From Phialophora verrucosa (lineage: Eukaryota; Ascomycota; Eurotiomycetes; Chaetothyriales; Herpotrichiellaceae): 64,000 bases of DNA. The notes below the pieces were generated by a model that had not been told where the DNA came from, ran no database searches, and was given only the letters and a program-made list of their open reading frames with translations. The first letter of the stretch is position 1. Each line of letters opens with the position of its first letter. Location: contig MSED01000005.1 of assembly GCA_002099365.1 (NCBI GenBank), positions 1,922,001 to 1,986,000 of the forward strand, read 5' to 3'. Below, piece after piece: positions 1-10,799 of this stretch. A program made the position numbers and the translations under genes.

Positions 1-1
1 T

Positions 2-892
2 TCGACAAACAGCAAACGCTGGTTGCCGACAATCCTCCCGAGACAGGACAACGGCAGCAGCGTACCAACTCAGGTGAACCTATTTTCAGGACTGGGCAAC
101 TCCATCGGTATACTGACCGCCGATATTCCCTATGCCGGTGGTGTGATTCATACAACTAACGGGTAAGTCGGATCCACCCGAGACCTCTATATCCAAGCTT
201 GGGCCCTTGGGCGACCTCGTTAATTAAACTTGCATCGTGACTGTGAGACCTCGCTCATTGATGGTCTGATTCTGACGGTTGACAGTCTTTTCACTGTCCC
301 TCTGTCTTTATCCTCGACGGCCGCACTCACCGGCGAGACAACCTTTGTCTCCCTCACTAACACCTCCGGCCAGGCGCTGGGCCTGGATGCAACTCCTCTG
401 ATTACAGCCTTCATTCCCACGAATGAAGCTTTCACCGCCGCCGGTATATCCACCAGCTCTACCGGCCTTGCGTCTGCCATCTCGGGACATGTAGTACAGG
501 ACTTTGCCGGCTACATTCCCAGCCTAACCAACGGGAGCAGCTTCGTGACACAGGCTGGCACGACCATCACGGTGACGATCCAAGGCGACGACTACTTCAT
601 CAACAATGCAAAGATCGTCTCTTCGAACCTCATCCTCGAGAACGGGGTCGCTCACGTCATCGACTCGGTACGTAGGACATATTCTTGTTCGATCCCAAAC
701 CTCAACAAAGGCCCTCCGCCCCTGTTTGTGAAGGCATGGCTAATAATCCCTTCCCATTCTTGCGCTCTCTAGGTTCTCACACTCCCCGTCGCACCTTACA
801 CCGGTGCCGCCCCGTCTTTTATACACACCGACGTCACGAAGTCACTGAGCCTACTTTTGGGCGTGGCCGTTTTTCTCGCTTGGTCCCTGTGA
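2..892 (+). CDS. Fasciclin (FAS1) domain surface protein, 5'-truncated
   Basis: The 3' part of a cell-surface adhesion-type protein; the 5' end lies outside the window. Exons read as 2..162, 286..667 and 773..892, joined by GT-AG introns (gtaagt and gtacgt donors) that keep one frame. The first exon ends in the tail of one FAS1 repeat (GGVIHTTNG). The second encodes a complete FAS1 repeat with the opening TAFIPTNEAF and the closing GVAHVIDSVL (H2-type) motif. The last 20 or so residues are a hydrophobic stretch ending in LAWSL right before the stop, preceded by small polar residues, as in a GPI-anchor signal. Family knowledge: fungal FAS1 proteins are secreted or GPI-anchored and act in adhesion or wall organisation. 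Ligand unknown. The domain call is firm; the GPI anchor is inferred from the hydrophobic tail. Confidence 0.85.
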
Positions 893-1752
893 TTGTGAGA
901 CCAGCGGCCAGCGAGCAGAGACGTTGAGACAATGGGTGCGGTGCAGTCTCACACATGCCATATAATAGTCCATACGAGGAGCGAGGTCGTCGATGCAGTC
1001 GGTCCCTTTAATATCCAATGCATGGATTAATGGACATCCACACCAGGTGCTGTAGATGCCTGGCAGTTCACAGTTCCCAGTTCGCGAAACGCATGATCTT
1101 CAGCTTGCACAGAGCACACCCGCTACGTAATGATAAACTCGGTGATGGTAAGTGAGCTAGTGGACGATATGAAGAAATAACATCGTCGAGATCATTGGGC
1201 GCTCGTCTGCATTGGGACAGACAGTCCAAGCAGAGCCGCGCCGAGTCCTACGCCTCTTCCAACCCCTTGAGCTCGACCGCCTCAGAGTACGGCAGAGCCT
1301 TTGCTTGTCCTGGAGATTGACGACCGCTAGCCATGGATTTACTGTGTTCTGATGCTCGTGGAAGACTGCCGACCAAGTGCGTTGTGCCGCTAGTCCTCGT
1401 GGCGGGGGCATGTCAAACGGAAGGTGCTAGCCTGATACAGAAGGCAGGGACCGTAGCCGATACCCCTGTCAATCCGAGCGATACTAGAACATCACGATGC
1501 CTTGGGGTGGGATAGCCTTTATCATTCCTCTTCGCATTGGGTTTGCAGATGCCCCTCGTCGCCTTCGGGCTTGTGGACACCTCTCCATGGGGGTTCCCAT
1601 TTCAATGCTGAGACCTTAACAAATATACGAGTACATACGTGCACCCATACACATACACACGCATGACAAGTACAAGCACCTCCCCCCCTCTCAAGCCCCA
1701 ACACACACACACATATACACGCATAACAAGCATAAGCCCACCCACACCTGCC
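893..1752. other. Intergenic spacer with CA-rich duplicated segment
   Basis: No supported gene between the convergent fasciclin and lactamase-fold genes. The open frames here overlap on both strands and match nothing I recognise. From about 1631 to 1740 the sequence is CA/TA-rich and holds a duplicated 27-base segment (1651-1677 and 1711-1737). Confidence 0.6.
1651..1737. repeat. Imperfect direct duplication, 27-base units
   Basis: Units at 1651-1677 and 1711-1737 start 60 bases apart. They differ at four positions, all of them transitions (C/T or G/A). The intervening 33 bases are C-rich. It lies just past the stop of the lactamase-fold gene, so probably in its 3' untranslated region. Confidence 0.6.
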
Positions 1753-3110
1753 CTACCCACTCTCCTTCGCGACGTCCGCGAAATCAGCCAAAAAGGCCCA
1801 GAACATCTTCTCCCGCCACCCCTTCCTCTGCCACTCGTTCGCCTCGCTGGGAAACAACTCCACCACACCCCTCACCGACGCATCATGCGCATATATGAAC
1901 AGCACGTTCTTGTCCGCGTCGGCCTTCTGGGCCTTCTCGATCGACCGGATCGCCTCGGGGATCGAGAGTCCCATGGCCGGATCGAAGAACGGCTTCGTGG
2001 TCGATCGGTTTCTCGACGTCTGGACCCGTTCAAACGCCGCGCCAGGACACGGGGGGTGGAATGCCCGCGTGAGAGGGTGAGGCGAGATCTCCCGCGGGAG
2101 GGGGACGTATTCGGAGGGTCGAATTTCGCCGCCGTGATGGCACAGGTCGCCGCCCATCAGGATGAATGTGTCGGCGTCGGCGTTGCAGGTCGTGCGCGCG
2201 AGCCCGCAGACATGGCCCACGGCATGCCCGGGCGTGTCTAGAATGTAGAAGGATCCGTCGCCGAAAAAGTCCACGGCGCGGAAGTCGCCGATCTGGAGGG
2301 TGTCGGGCTCGGTGAATGTGATTTCGCGGAGGGTGCGGCCCCTGTGCACGTGTGATTAGAAGGTGCCTTGGAAAAGATGATCCATGGTCAACAGGGGAAA
2401 CACACTTGAAATCGCTCTCTCGAACGGGTGAATCCTGCTTGGACGGCCAGCCGGGCGCGAATGCCTCCTTGAAGCCTGGTCCGACCACGACTTCGGTCGA
2501 CGGAGGGAACGTCGACGGATCGCCTAGGTGGTCCCAGTGCCAGTGACTGCCATGTATCGATCAGTTCTATTATATCGGAGGAAAAAAGGGGGGTTGAGGT
2601 TTGAACCCCATCCTGCCAACAACAGCGGCGGGATACAAACCTCCAGACAATAGACCCGATGGTTTTCAAATCCACACCATTCTCCTCGAGAATCTGGCTC
2701 GTATTCTTCTCGGCACGGATGTCCCAGCCCGAGGCCTTCAACCTGTCGCTGACGCTGGGGGCGAACGTCTCCCAGTTGGGCGGGATGCCCAGGTCGAAAA
2801 GCGCTCTCTTACCTGTGGTGCTGGACTCGACGAGGAAGGACCACGAGGGCAGGTCGGGCATGTATTGGAAGCCTGGGATGGGAGGTTCCATGAGCTGTAT
2901 CAGGGGTTGGTTAGGTTATCGCGACAGTGACAGTGAGGGCGTTTTAACGTCCGCAACGGAGACATGTCCCCAGTCCTGTGCATGGAGAAACTTGCGGCGA
3001 CTTACAAAATCAACGGGAAGCTTGCCAATATGGGAGGTCGTATCAATGATCTTTACCGAGGCCGTTGCGCCTGGCGGGATGGGGAAGCGGCTTTTGCTGG
3101 AAGTCGACAT
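1753..3110 (-). CDS. Metallo-beta-lactamase superfamily hydrolase, lactonase-like
   Basis: A zinc-dependent hydrolase of the metallo-beta-lactamase fold, closest by motif pattern to the N-acyl-homoserine-lactonase-like group. Exons on the minus strand: 3006..3110, 2641..2894, 2406..2546 and 1753..2341. These give 362 residues with every junction in frame. The zinc-binding HxHxDH motif is present as SHWHWDH at residues 120-126 and is assembled across the second splice. Downstream are the third-ligand region (DTPGHAVGH), the bridging Asp region (GGDLCHHGGE) and a C-terminal YAHDAS histidine. No signal peptide is evident, so it is probably cytosolic. The start at 3110 is chosen because MSTSSKSRF leads straight into the conserved SVKIIDTTS strand; an in-frame ATG at 3191 is possible. 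The substrate cannot be told from sequence: lactone, lactam and thioester hydrolases share these motifs. Confidence 0.87.
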
Positions 3111-4658
3111 CTTGGGCTGACGCGAGCGAGTTTGAGGATTGATGATCGAGTCTGGCGTCCGATGCGATTGTATCTCCGTCGTACAGTACAAGGGGTAAGA
3201 TGTATTCTTCGGTAATATGCCCGGAAGTGATGAAGATAAACGGCTTACTCTCTCTTACTCGAAGATGTCCAGTATCTACAGTATCTCCTCTCCACTCCAC
3301 ATCCCGTCAGTCATATTGGAGTCTGCGGGGCATGGGGCGGCCAAGTCCGGCTTCTTATGGAATTGGGGTTGCTGCTGATGTCTTCGCAAGGCTGCGAGGC
3401 TGAAGGGTAATGAGTAGTGGTAGCGGGTAGAATAAAGGACTAGCCGCTCGGCTCGATATCTTCGAACGGTGGCGGCTTCTCCGCGCGGGCTAATACCATT
3501 CCCATTCCCATGATGCGCGGGGAGTAACATACACCCAGCATGATGTACCCATCACCCGGGCCTCGCCAAAGTATGAACGGCTCGAGAAATTTCAGGAGAG
3601 CAAGCGACACTATGACCGCCTCTAGCCTCGCGGGGAACAATTCTGTCCCTAGGGTCCAGACATTGACTCTGGGATTGAGAGTCTGCCAATCTCAGAAGGC
3701 TCATGCGCCCGAAGCGATTGTTGGCCCGACGTCGCTGTTCGGGGATGACTTCGAACGAGTCGAGGGATCCAGCGGTTCGTGGCGAAATTCTCCCGCACAT
3801 GCTTCCTGGGGTCTTAGGATAGTCTAGAAGTATATCAAACATTGTTGGGCGAGTCTGCCGTGTTAGAACCACACACAAAGACCACCATTCTTGCTAGGAC
3901 AAATTCTTGCACGACTCACACCCTCAGCTACACCCGTCGAGGATGGATGTCTTGGAGGCCAACGTGAGGCCAACGCTGGCTGCAAGATCTCCGTAGAGAT
4001 GGTCGGTGCGGATCACACGTTCGATCCAACGTCGGAGGGCACACATTACTGTACCATGAGCTCCAGGAGAACCATACGCGCAAGCGCAGCATCTTCCGAC
4101 TGGGGGATGTTTGGTGCTTGTTCGCAGGTGGAACCAAGGTCAGAGGCATCAGCACACCCCCCAGGCGTTCTTGGTTGGAAGACTCAACTCTCAATTTATT
4201 TGGCTGGTGCTTGTATGTACTTCGCCATCTCCCCCCTTGGGACCACCAGTGGAGTTTCTCGTTCCGACAACACCGCATCGATCTAATGCAACGAGTGACG
4301 TGGCCGATACTGGACCGGGATCGCTTACCAATATCATGCATGAGGACAAAATTCGAGCGTATCATGCAGCCTGGCACATTGAGATGCCGCATCTGTCCTC
4401 AAACATGCCACGTTGATTTGATTTCTCGCAAAATGAACGTTCTTTCAAAAGCAAAGGCAAACCAACAAAGAGGTTGCTACAATTCTTTGGGGAGACCTAC
4501 GAGGCCAAACACTTGTGTCATAGTCAGAATGCGTCGAGGGCGATGTTGCTTGAGACTAATGGTTCGCAATTCGAATCATACACCATGGCTGGCAAGTGGA
4601 AAGACTATCGTAAGGATCTGGAACTCCCAATGGCAATTATACCAACGCAGCAGCCTGA
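3111..4658. other. Intergenic spacer, no supported gene
   Basis: Many overlapping open frames occur on both strands, the longest about 200 codons (4118-4726, plus strand). They have Cys/Arg/Trp-rich compositions, no domain motif and no splice pattern that extends them. I see upstream sequence of the lactamase-fold gene and downstream sequence of the nitronate monooxygenase, and nothing else I can support. Confidence 0.5.
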
Positions 4659-5753
4659 TCAATTGCCGAGTTCGGCCACGGCCTGCCGCAGAGTCTGCTT
4701 GGCGTCGTCCCTGGCTCTTTCGATGATATCTTGCGCGCTCTCAACACTGGTGACCAAGCCGACAGCACTCCCGACATATGCCGTCATCCTGCCATCGTCT
4801 CCCCAGCCGAGCGTCCCATCCTTCTGTTGAGACTGAAAGAGTCTCTTGTTCTGCTGGAAGTCCAACCCTGCCAACTCGTCTCTCACACTGGCGTTGATGA
4901 TGGCTCGTCCATCGTATCGGTCCGGCCAATCATGGCGTTCTTGTAACCTGTCGAATAGGTCCGTTCGGAGTGTGGTTTGGCCGCCATCTGAGACCCGGAG
5001 GACATCGTTCTGGTAGTCGGATTTGATGTCCGCTTCTTTGCTGGCAAGAAAACGTGTGCCCATTACTGCCCCTGCAGCAACGCCTGTGCCTAACACGGCA
5101 GCCACACCTCGGCCATCTGCAATACCACCAGCTCCGAAGAGCGGGATATTAGACGCGATGTTCCTCAAGGCATCCGATACCTCTGGCAAGAGAGACACGA
5201 TGCCGGCACCCTTCCTCAGCCCGTGGCCGCCAGCGTCGATACCCTGAACAACGAGAACATCTGGCGCGTGCTTGCTTTTCGCTGCGGCCACGGCTTCGGC
5301 CACGGAGCCAACTTGCAGCCATATTTTCGTCGACGGCGACGCTTCTCGCAGCTCGAATGTCCACTGGTCGACCTCGGATTGACCAGTTTTAGGGACGAAA
5401 AGCCATGCAGCTGCAGGCTTGTACTTTCGAACTGTGGAGGCTGCTATTTTGAGATCACCGTCGAAGAGTTGGAAGCCGACGCCGATGGGTAGAGTGCGGC
5501 TGAGTGAGGGTTGCGAAGACGTGGAGTCGTGATGCTCTGGTGCTTGGTCGAGGAGACCTCGTGCTTTCTCGAGCTTGGAGTCGAGGTCTGTTGGCTTCAC
5601 GCCGGGGCCAATAAAGCCTAGACCACCGGCGCGGGAGGTTGCCACCGCGAGATCTGGGCCGGCGAACACGCGCATGGGCGCTGAGACTATGATGGGTGTT
5701 TTGAGGAATTTGTAGGTGGACTTGAGTGTTTGGATTGCTAGCGGGGTTGCCAT
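4659..5753 (-). CDS. Nitronate monooxygenase (2-nitropropane dioxygenase family)
   Basis: An FMN-dependent enzyme that oxidises nitronates such as propionate-3-nitronate to carbonyl compounds and nitrite. A single exon of 364 residues, the usual family length. The N-terminal strand PIIVSAPM and the following GGLGFIGPG loop are the FMN-barrel signature. The phosphate-binding part is seen as VVQGIDAGGHG, then IPLFGAGGIADGRG and GTRFLASKEAD near the C-terminal third. The start is the ATG at 5753, followed by a short leader before the barrel. There is no targeting peptide I can see. Fungal genomes carry several paralogues for detoxifying nitro compounds. The family is clear; whether this copy acts on propionate-3-nitronate or another nitronate is not visible. 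It runs convergent with nothing and stands alone between two spacers. Confidence 0.92.
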   Translation of the reverse strand: MATPLAIQTLKSTYKFLKTPIIVSAPMRVFAGPDLAVATSRAGGLGFIGPGVKPTDLDSKLEKARGLLDQAPEHHDSTSSQPSLSRTLPIGVGFQLFDGDLKIAASTVRKYKPAAAWLFVPKTGQSEVDQWTFELREASPSTKIWLQVGSVAEAVAAAKSKHAPDVLVVQGIDAGGHGLRKGAGIVSLLPEVSDALRNIASNIPLFGAGGIADGRGVAAVLGTGVAAGAVMGTRFLASKEADIKSDYQNDVLRVSDGGQTTLRTDLFDRLQERHDWPDRYDGRAIINASVRDELAGLDFQQNKRLFQSQQKDGTLGWGDDGRMTAYVGSAVGLVTSVESAQDIIERARDDAKQTLRQAVAELGN

Positions 5754-6445
5754 GATGATTGACTTCTTGGTGTACTCGTAGAATGAGGAGAGCGGCTGTG
5801 CGGTCAGATCAACCGTATATACTCAGGTACTGTTGATCCATGGTATGTGCTGAGCCCACGAGACCGTCGTGGATGTGTGGACAAGTGCTAAGCGACGTCG
5901 CTTCAGAAGCGGGACATCGGCTTGATGCAACATACGATTCCCGATCATTGCGAGTCAATCGTCTCCTCGGCGCTTTTTCACCAGATGGATTGTCATGGAT
6001 CTGAACGAGAGCAGCGTGGTAAGGTTTGTCATTGCCGTCACGTAAAAGCGGCGAGTGGGACTTTCTCCAGCCTTGTGCCTCAACACCTCCGCGGAGCAAA
6101 CTGGAGACAAGCGGCGCTGGGAGAAGAGCCGTCGGTGGTAGAAAAATGCCCAGGCACAGAATATGCTGATGCAGTTGACTGACTGTTTGTGTCCATGTTG
6201 AAATACAAGACGACGATATGAGGCATGTGGCCGCGAAAGTGGAGCAATTTTTGCATTTTTGCACACACCGCCCTAGCCTCGCCTCTGTCGCAGCAGACGT
6301 CGAAGACCTTTAGTGCGCGGCCCAGCGGCTTTCTGGGTGCTCACAAGCGTCATTTGCCCGGTTGTAGAGTAATGCTCCTCCAGCCACTGGTCGTGATTTC
6401 TCTTCGTCAGTCGAACGTGGTCGGCATTCCAACACAAGCAGAACA
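5754..6445. other. Intergenic spacer, no supported gene
   Basis: Upstream region of the nitronate monooxygenase and downstream region of the SPOUT1-type gene. Three overlapping minus-strand frames near 5809-6268 begin within a few bases of each other and have no recognisable domain, so I leave them out. Confidence 0.5.
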
Positions 6446-7616
6446 TCAATGGTTCGCCTCATGAGACTGTCCGACTCGCTCTACGAAGGGCCTTAAGCCC
6501 ATCAGGCCTAGCCACACAGCTTCTTCGGTCCTGATGGTGCGACTGCCCTGGCCAGGTAACAGGTTCACCCACACGTCAAACAACTCCTTGACCTTCTCTC
6601 CGATCAGGCCCATCTGGCGACAATTGGGATCATTCTTTGCTGCCGTTTCTAAGCCCGCGACACCGCCGAAGATGACGAGGATATGCTGAAAACTTGGAGG
6701 GTCTGTCAGGGACTTCTCCGCTAACACTTCTGTCAAGGGTCGACCTCTTTCCGAGGTGCCGAATGAGATGTCATAACCACCGTCGAATGGGCACTCGGTA
6801 AACACATCGGTAAGGCTGTTGCACTGACGTACACTGAATCCCCAATAATAGCCCCTGTCTTGTCTTGGAGTATCTGGCGAGACGGCCTGAGCTTCTTTGG
6901 AATCGTCGTCTTTGAGGTGTACAGTCACTCGTGTGTTGGGCGGAATATCTGCACCTGGTAGTTTCCGATAGCCCGGTAAGCCTACGTCAACCAGCGTCCC
7001 GCTGCCGTCGGCAAGAGCCGCTGTAGTGATTCCTTCACGGTACTCGCACCATTCATTGGCACGCAGGTGATGCGGCATATCGAGACTAGGTAGAGTGCCT
7101 GCCGTTCGAAGATTTTGGTGCATGGGAAAGAGGGTCTTGCGGAGATGTGGCGGAGTCTCAAGATATGATAGCAGGTGTGCGAGGAAATGGTCAGGATGCG
7201 AGTAGGCGGTGTAGTCGTTCTCGCCGATGGCTGGCCGTCGCTGTCGAGTCTCTACATCCTCGTCATCGAAAACGACCACTTCGTCAACACAGAAGACCGC
7301 CAAAGCCCGCGCAACCTGTCCAGCTAAGAAGGTCTTCTGCTCATGGGATTTCGCGTTCGCGATGATGCTGCCGGGAAGCGCAATGGAGAGCGTCCAGAAA
7401 CGGCCGCCAGTGGGCTGAAATACCGCAGAGGGTTTGGATGTTTCGAGGTGTGGACGTGCGGCGCCGTTCTCTGGCAGCTGTTCCGTCCTCGACCGTTTAC
7501 TTGACTTCCTCTCCTTGCTGTCGCTCTTCCGCTTCTGGACCTTTTAGTTAGAAAGCAATAATGGAGAAGGCTCCCGTCCGTACCTTGTCCTCGCTCGGTC
7601 TGGTGGTCATGGGCAT
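6446..7616 (-). CDS. SPOUT-domain RNA methyltransferase (SPOUT1/C9orf114 family)
   Basis: A predicted SAM-dependent RNA methyltransferase of the trefoil-knot SPOUT superfamily, the family of human SPOUT1 (C9orf114). Exons 7584..7616 (11 codons, MPMTTRPSEDK) and 6446..7540 give 375 residues, with a gtacgg donor and a ctaaaag acceptor. The lysine/serine-rich N-terminus (residues 12-35) resembles a nuclear or nucleolar signal. The domain begins at FWTLSIALPGSII (about residue 57), followed by VDEVVVFDDED. A long insertion with LRANEWCEYREG and the YYWGFSVR strand follows, and the SAM-binding knot region HILVIFGGVAGLE lies in the C-terminal third. Family members are linked to 28S rRNA modification and centromere function in animals; the role in fungi is inferred. 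It is divergent from the GDT1-family gene, with 451 bases between the starts. Confidence 0.87.
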
Positions 7617-8067
7617 CGTGGGCAAGTCGAAGGACCATGGACTGAAATTCGGCGCTGTGCATGCCCTAGAGACCAATTACCTGGTACCAAAGAGGCAATA
7701 TGGCTGCGTCCTTTTCATCAGAGAACTCAGCCTCACGCAAAAATAAGTGCCAAGAATAGCCCTGGTCAGCTTAATCCCGATTGGCGGCTGCGCAGATGCT
7801 GGGGAAAAAAGGGACAGAATTCCCATTCCAAAAGTGGATGAGATGAGATCAAGATGCATGGGAAAGGAGCACAAGGAGTTCCACCCTCAACTTTCCTCAA
7901 CTCCTGCGCAAACTCTAGTGTCTACATCACACCTTTGCGAACGTTGAATACTCGTACCCAGGATATTGACCGCGGCCTCCCTCTCACTCTGATTCCTCGA
8001 CTGTCTCACCTGCGCTGATCTCAGATCCACCTCTCCTTCATTTCGACCTCTACACCCGCACACGACC
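7617..8067. promoter_or_regulatory. Shared divergent promoter region
   Basis: 451 bases separate the starts of the SPOUT1-type gene (minus) and the GDT1-family gene (plus). The half near the GDT1-type start is C/T-rich (about 7970-8065), a common feature of fungal core promoters. I see no clear TATA box. Confidence 0.45.
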
Positions 8068-9692
8068 ATGAAAATCGGACGGCGGCGCGCTCACTTACTC
8101 CTGTTCCTCTTGTCTTCTATCGCGACCACCAATGCCTTAGGCGGTGATCTATCTGCGACAGATCTCGTCAATTCAGGCACATTAGGGGGCGCCGTTGGCG
8201 CGCCAGGAGGGGGAAGCACCCTCAAAGGGTCTCCAGTTGGAACAGAACATGCACCGGTGGATGGTAAAGATGGCATGCCCCATGATGGACCTTTCGTCGA
8301 GACAAGCGCAGAGCGCACGAGGAAGAAACAGGGTGCCGAGGCAGGCGACGACGAGATTGTCGTGAAGCAATCGTACAAAGATCTACCTCGGACAAACGAT
8401 GCGGTCATGGATGACCGCATCAATTCAAAACCCATCGAGGGGACCAGGGGTGTGGAAGGAGGCATCTCAGAGAAATCTAAGGAGGTGAAGATGACGGAGA
8501 AGAAGCCCGAGTCTCCCAAAGACGCGAGGCCGGTGCCACACGGCGAAGAGAGAGATCTAGACGGGGCAGCAGTACCGGCCGCGACAGATGAAGAAACCAA
8601 GAAAACACTAGCAGTAAGGCCAACGCAACATACACAGCCTAACAAGCAGGACCAAATGCTGATACACCGTCGCCAGACCCCAGAAGACCTTCCTTCCAAA
8701 CCGCACGATATCCCTCACCCTGAAAACCCCTCGTCGCCGAAAGACGACATTCTATCGTCTGAGAACCCGCAAACACCCAAGAAACCCCTCGAACATGAAC
8801 CCGCCGTCATTTCCCCCATGCATTCCTTGGTCCTCTCCTTCACGATGATTCTATTCTCCGAGATTGGCGACAAGACGTTCCTGGTCGCGGCGCTCATGGC
8901 CATGCGCCACCCTAGAGTGGTGGTGTTCACGGCCGCATATTCTGCTCTCATAACAATGACTGTCCTATCTGCCGTACTCGGCCACGCCGTACCTACTCTG
9001 ATTCCTGAGACCCTTACCAAGTTCGCAGCCGCGGGCCTCTTTCTGGTCTTTGGTGTCAAAATGGTCATGGAAGCCAGAGGTATGTCCCCTGACGAAGGTG
9101 TCAGCGAAGAAATGAAAGAAGTAGAGATGGAACTTGAGGAGAAGGAGCATGAGCATGCACGTCAAATGTCGCGGCATCGAAGACGGTCGAGTGCGATGTC
9201 GCCTTACGCGCTGGAGGCCGGGCGTGGCGTCCCTGGGAGGAAGAACACCGACTCACGGCTTCCTTCACCGCCCGAGTCGCCCGCCTCGTCGCGAGAGGCG
9301 AGCCCGTCTCGAACATCGAGCTTGAAGAATGCCTTGGCGGGGATCAACAACTTGTGTTCGTTACTGCTCAGTCCCGCCTGGGTGCAGACTTTCGTCATGA
9401 CCTTTTTGGGTGAATGGGGCGATAGATCGCAGATCGCAACGATTGCCATGGCCGCTGGGCAGGACTACTGGTGGGTGACGGCCGGCGCCCTGGGAGGGCA
9501 TGGAATATGTACCGGTGCTGCGGTGTTGGGTGGACGGGCCATTGCCGGGAAAGTCAGCTTGAGGACTGGTAAGTCATGCTTCATCCTGCGTGCTTTGTAC
9601 GGAATCGCGACTGATGATGGACAGTTACCATGGGCGGCGCTATTGCATTCCTGGTCTTTGGCGTTATTTACTTGCTCGAGGCTGTGTATTGA
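8068..9692 (+). CDS. GDT1/TMEM165 (UPF0016) family Golgi cation transporter
   Basis: A predicted Mn2+/Ca2+:proton antiporter of the GDT1 family, which supplies manganese to the Golgi for glycosylation. Exons 8068..9568 and 9625..9692 give 522 residues. The last exon supplies the final helix, ending LLEAVY, which the unspliced reading would lose. Residues 1-23 form a signal peptide. Residues about 25-245 are a long acidic, proline-rich, disordered region. The two family hallmark motifs are EIGDKTF (Glu about 265) and EWGDRSQ (Glu about 449), one in each three-helix half, with an acidic and histidine-bearing loop between them. The family role is well established in yeast and human. The unusually long N-terminal extension (yeast Gdt1 has about 280 residues in all) is seen in many filamentous ascomycetes. 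Confidence 0.92.
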
Positions 9693-10799
9693 TTCGTTAG
9701 CGTGGCGTCTACAGTCATTTCAGCCCTCACCGGTCGTCGATAGTCGATGGGAAGACTGAGGGTTTAGCGGTTGGCAGAATGTCGGAGTGTAGCATCGTTC
9801 GCTCTACTGTTGGCACTCGGGTTGGTTCTACGAACAAAGGCTGCTATCAACCGATAAACGAATGAAGCCCATCATGTACGAGCCAACCTTCAGTCTGTCA
9901 GACTACGGGAGCTTGAAAGCTCAACTGTATAATAAAGCCTCGACTGAGAGGTCCCCCTGCAAAAACCCCCTTGCTGTAAAATGGGCCCAGCAATACGGGC
10001 TTTGTCGCAGCAGAAGGAAACCGGCAGACCGTGTCAGGCCGTTCGACATCATGGGAAGGTTGGATCTCATCCAGAAAGAGATTCCCGAATGTACTGTATG
10101 TACTCCGTATGACTGCCTGCACGCTCGTATGAGGCGACCGGGCCGCCGTGTCCAAACAGGACTCCGAAGATAGAACAACCAACATCACCATCACCACCAT
10201 CATCAACGTCGATCCCGATAGTGGCAGAGACACAGACAGAGAACGACAGAGATAGACAGACGGAAACAGACTCTGCGCCATGGAGGCTGCATGTGTGAAC
10301 CTCAAACACGACTCACAGTACGTATGATTCTAAGGGTCAAAACTTTTTGTGTGGCCTGTGTCCAACCATGATTGTCCTTCCACTCTGTATCCATGACCGC
10401 GACCGTGACCGTGCTCCCATAACCTTGTAATCCAAAACCCCTCCGGTGACGAAGTCGACCAACCAGTCAACCAACCTAACTTATCCTGAATTTGGTCCGA
10501 GTCTCCCTTCCTTCCTTCCGTACCATTAACAACTCCGAATTTGCCCCCAGCACCCTTGATAGGCAAAATCTTACAAAGCACAGAGGTAAGTAACACAGGT
10601 GCCGAAAGGAATAAACGCCGCAAATTGCACTGCACGGGCACAGCACACCCTTTCGAGTGACGCACGACGTATTTCCAGAGGATATCATCCAAAACTGCGT
10701 CCACTGGAGCCTGTTGTCCATTGAGGGAGATGCAGCCATTTCTGGCGGAGATATTATCAGATGAATCGACACGGGCCTCCATCTGCATCTCCGTTCCAC
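9693..10799. other. Intergenic spacer between convergent genes
   Basis: Probably the 3' untranslated regions of the two convergent flanking genes. It contains a CAT/CAC trinucleotide run at 10181-10207 and a GA-rich stretch to about 10270. Minus-strand frames at 10330-10803 overlap the end of the next gene and show no domain. Confidence 0.5.
10181..10207 (+). repeat. CAT/CAC trinucleotide microsatellite
   Basis: A short imperfect run of ATC/ACC/CAT units in the spacer between convergent genes. No function suggested. Confidence 0.7.

Noticed and set aside
1639..2241. Plus-strand 200-codon open frame
   Set aside because: Shadow of the lactamase-fold gene on the opposite strand, starting in a CA repeat.
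4118..4726. Plus-strand 202-codon open frame
   Set aside because: Runs antisense into the nitronate monooxygenase; Cys/Arg/Trp-rich composition typical of a non-coding frame.
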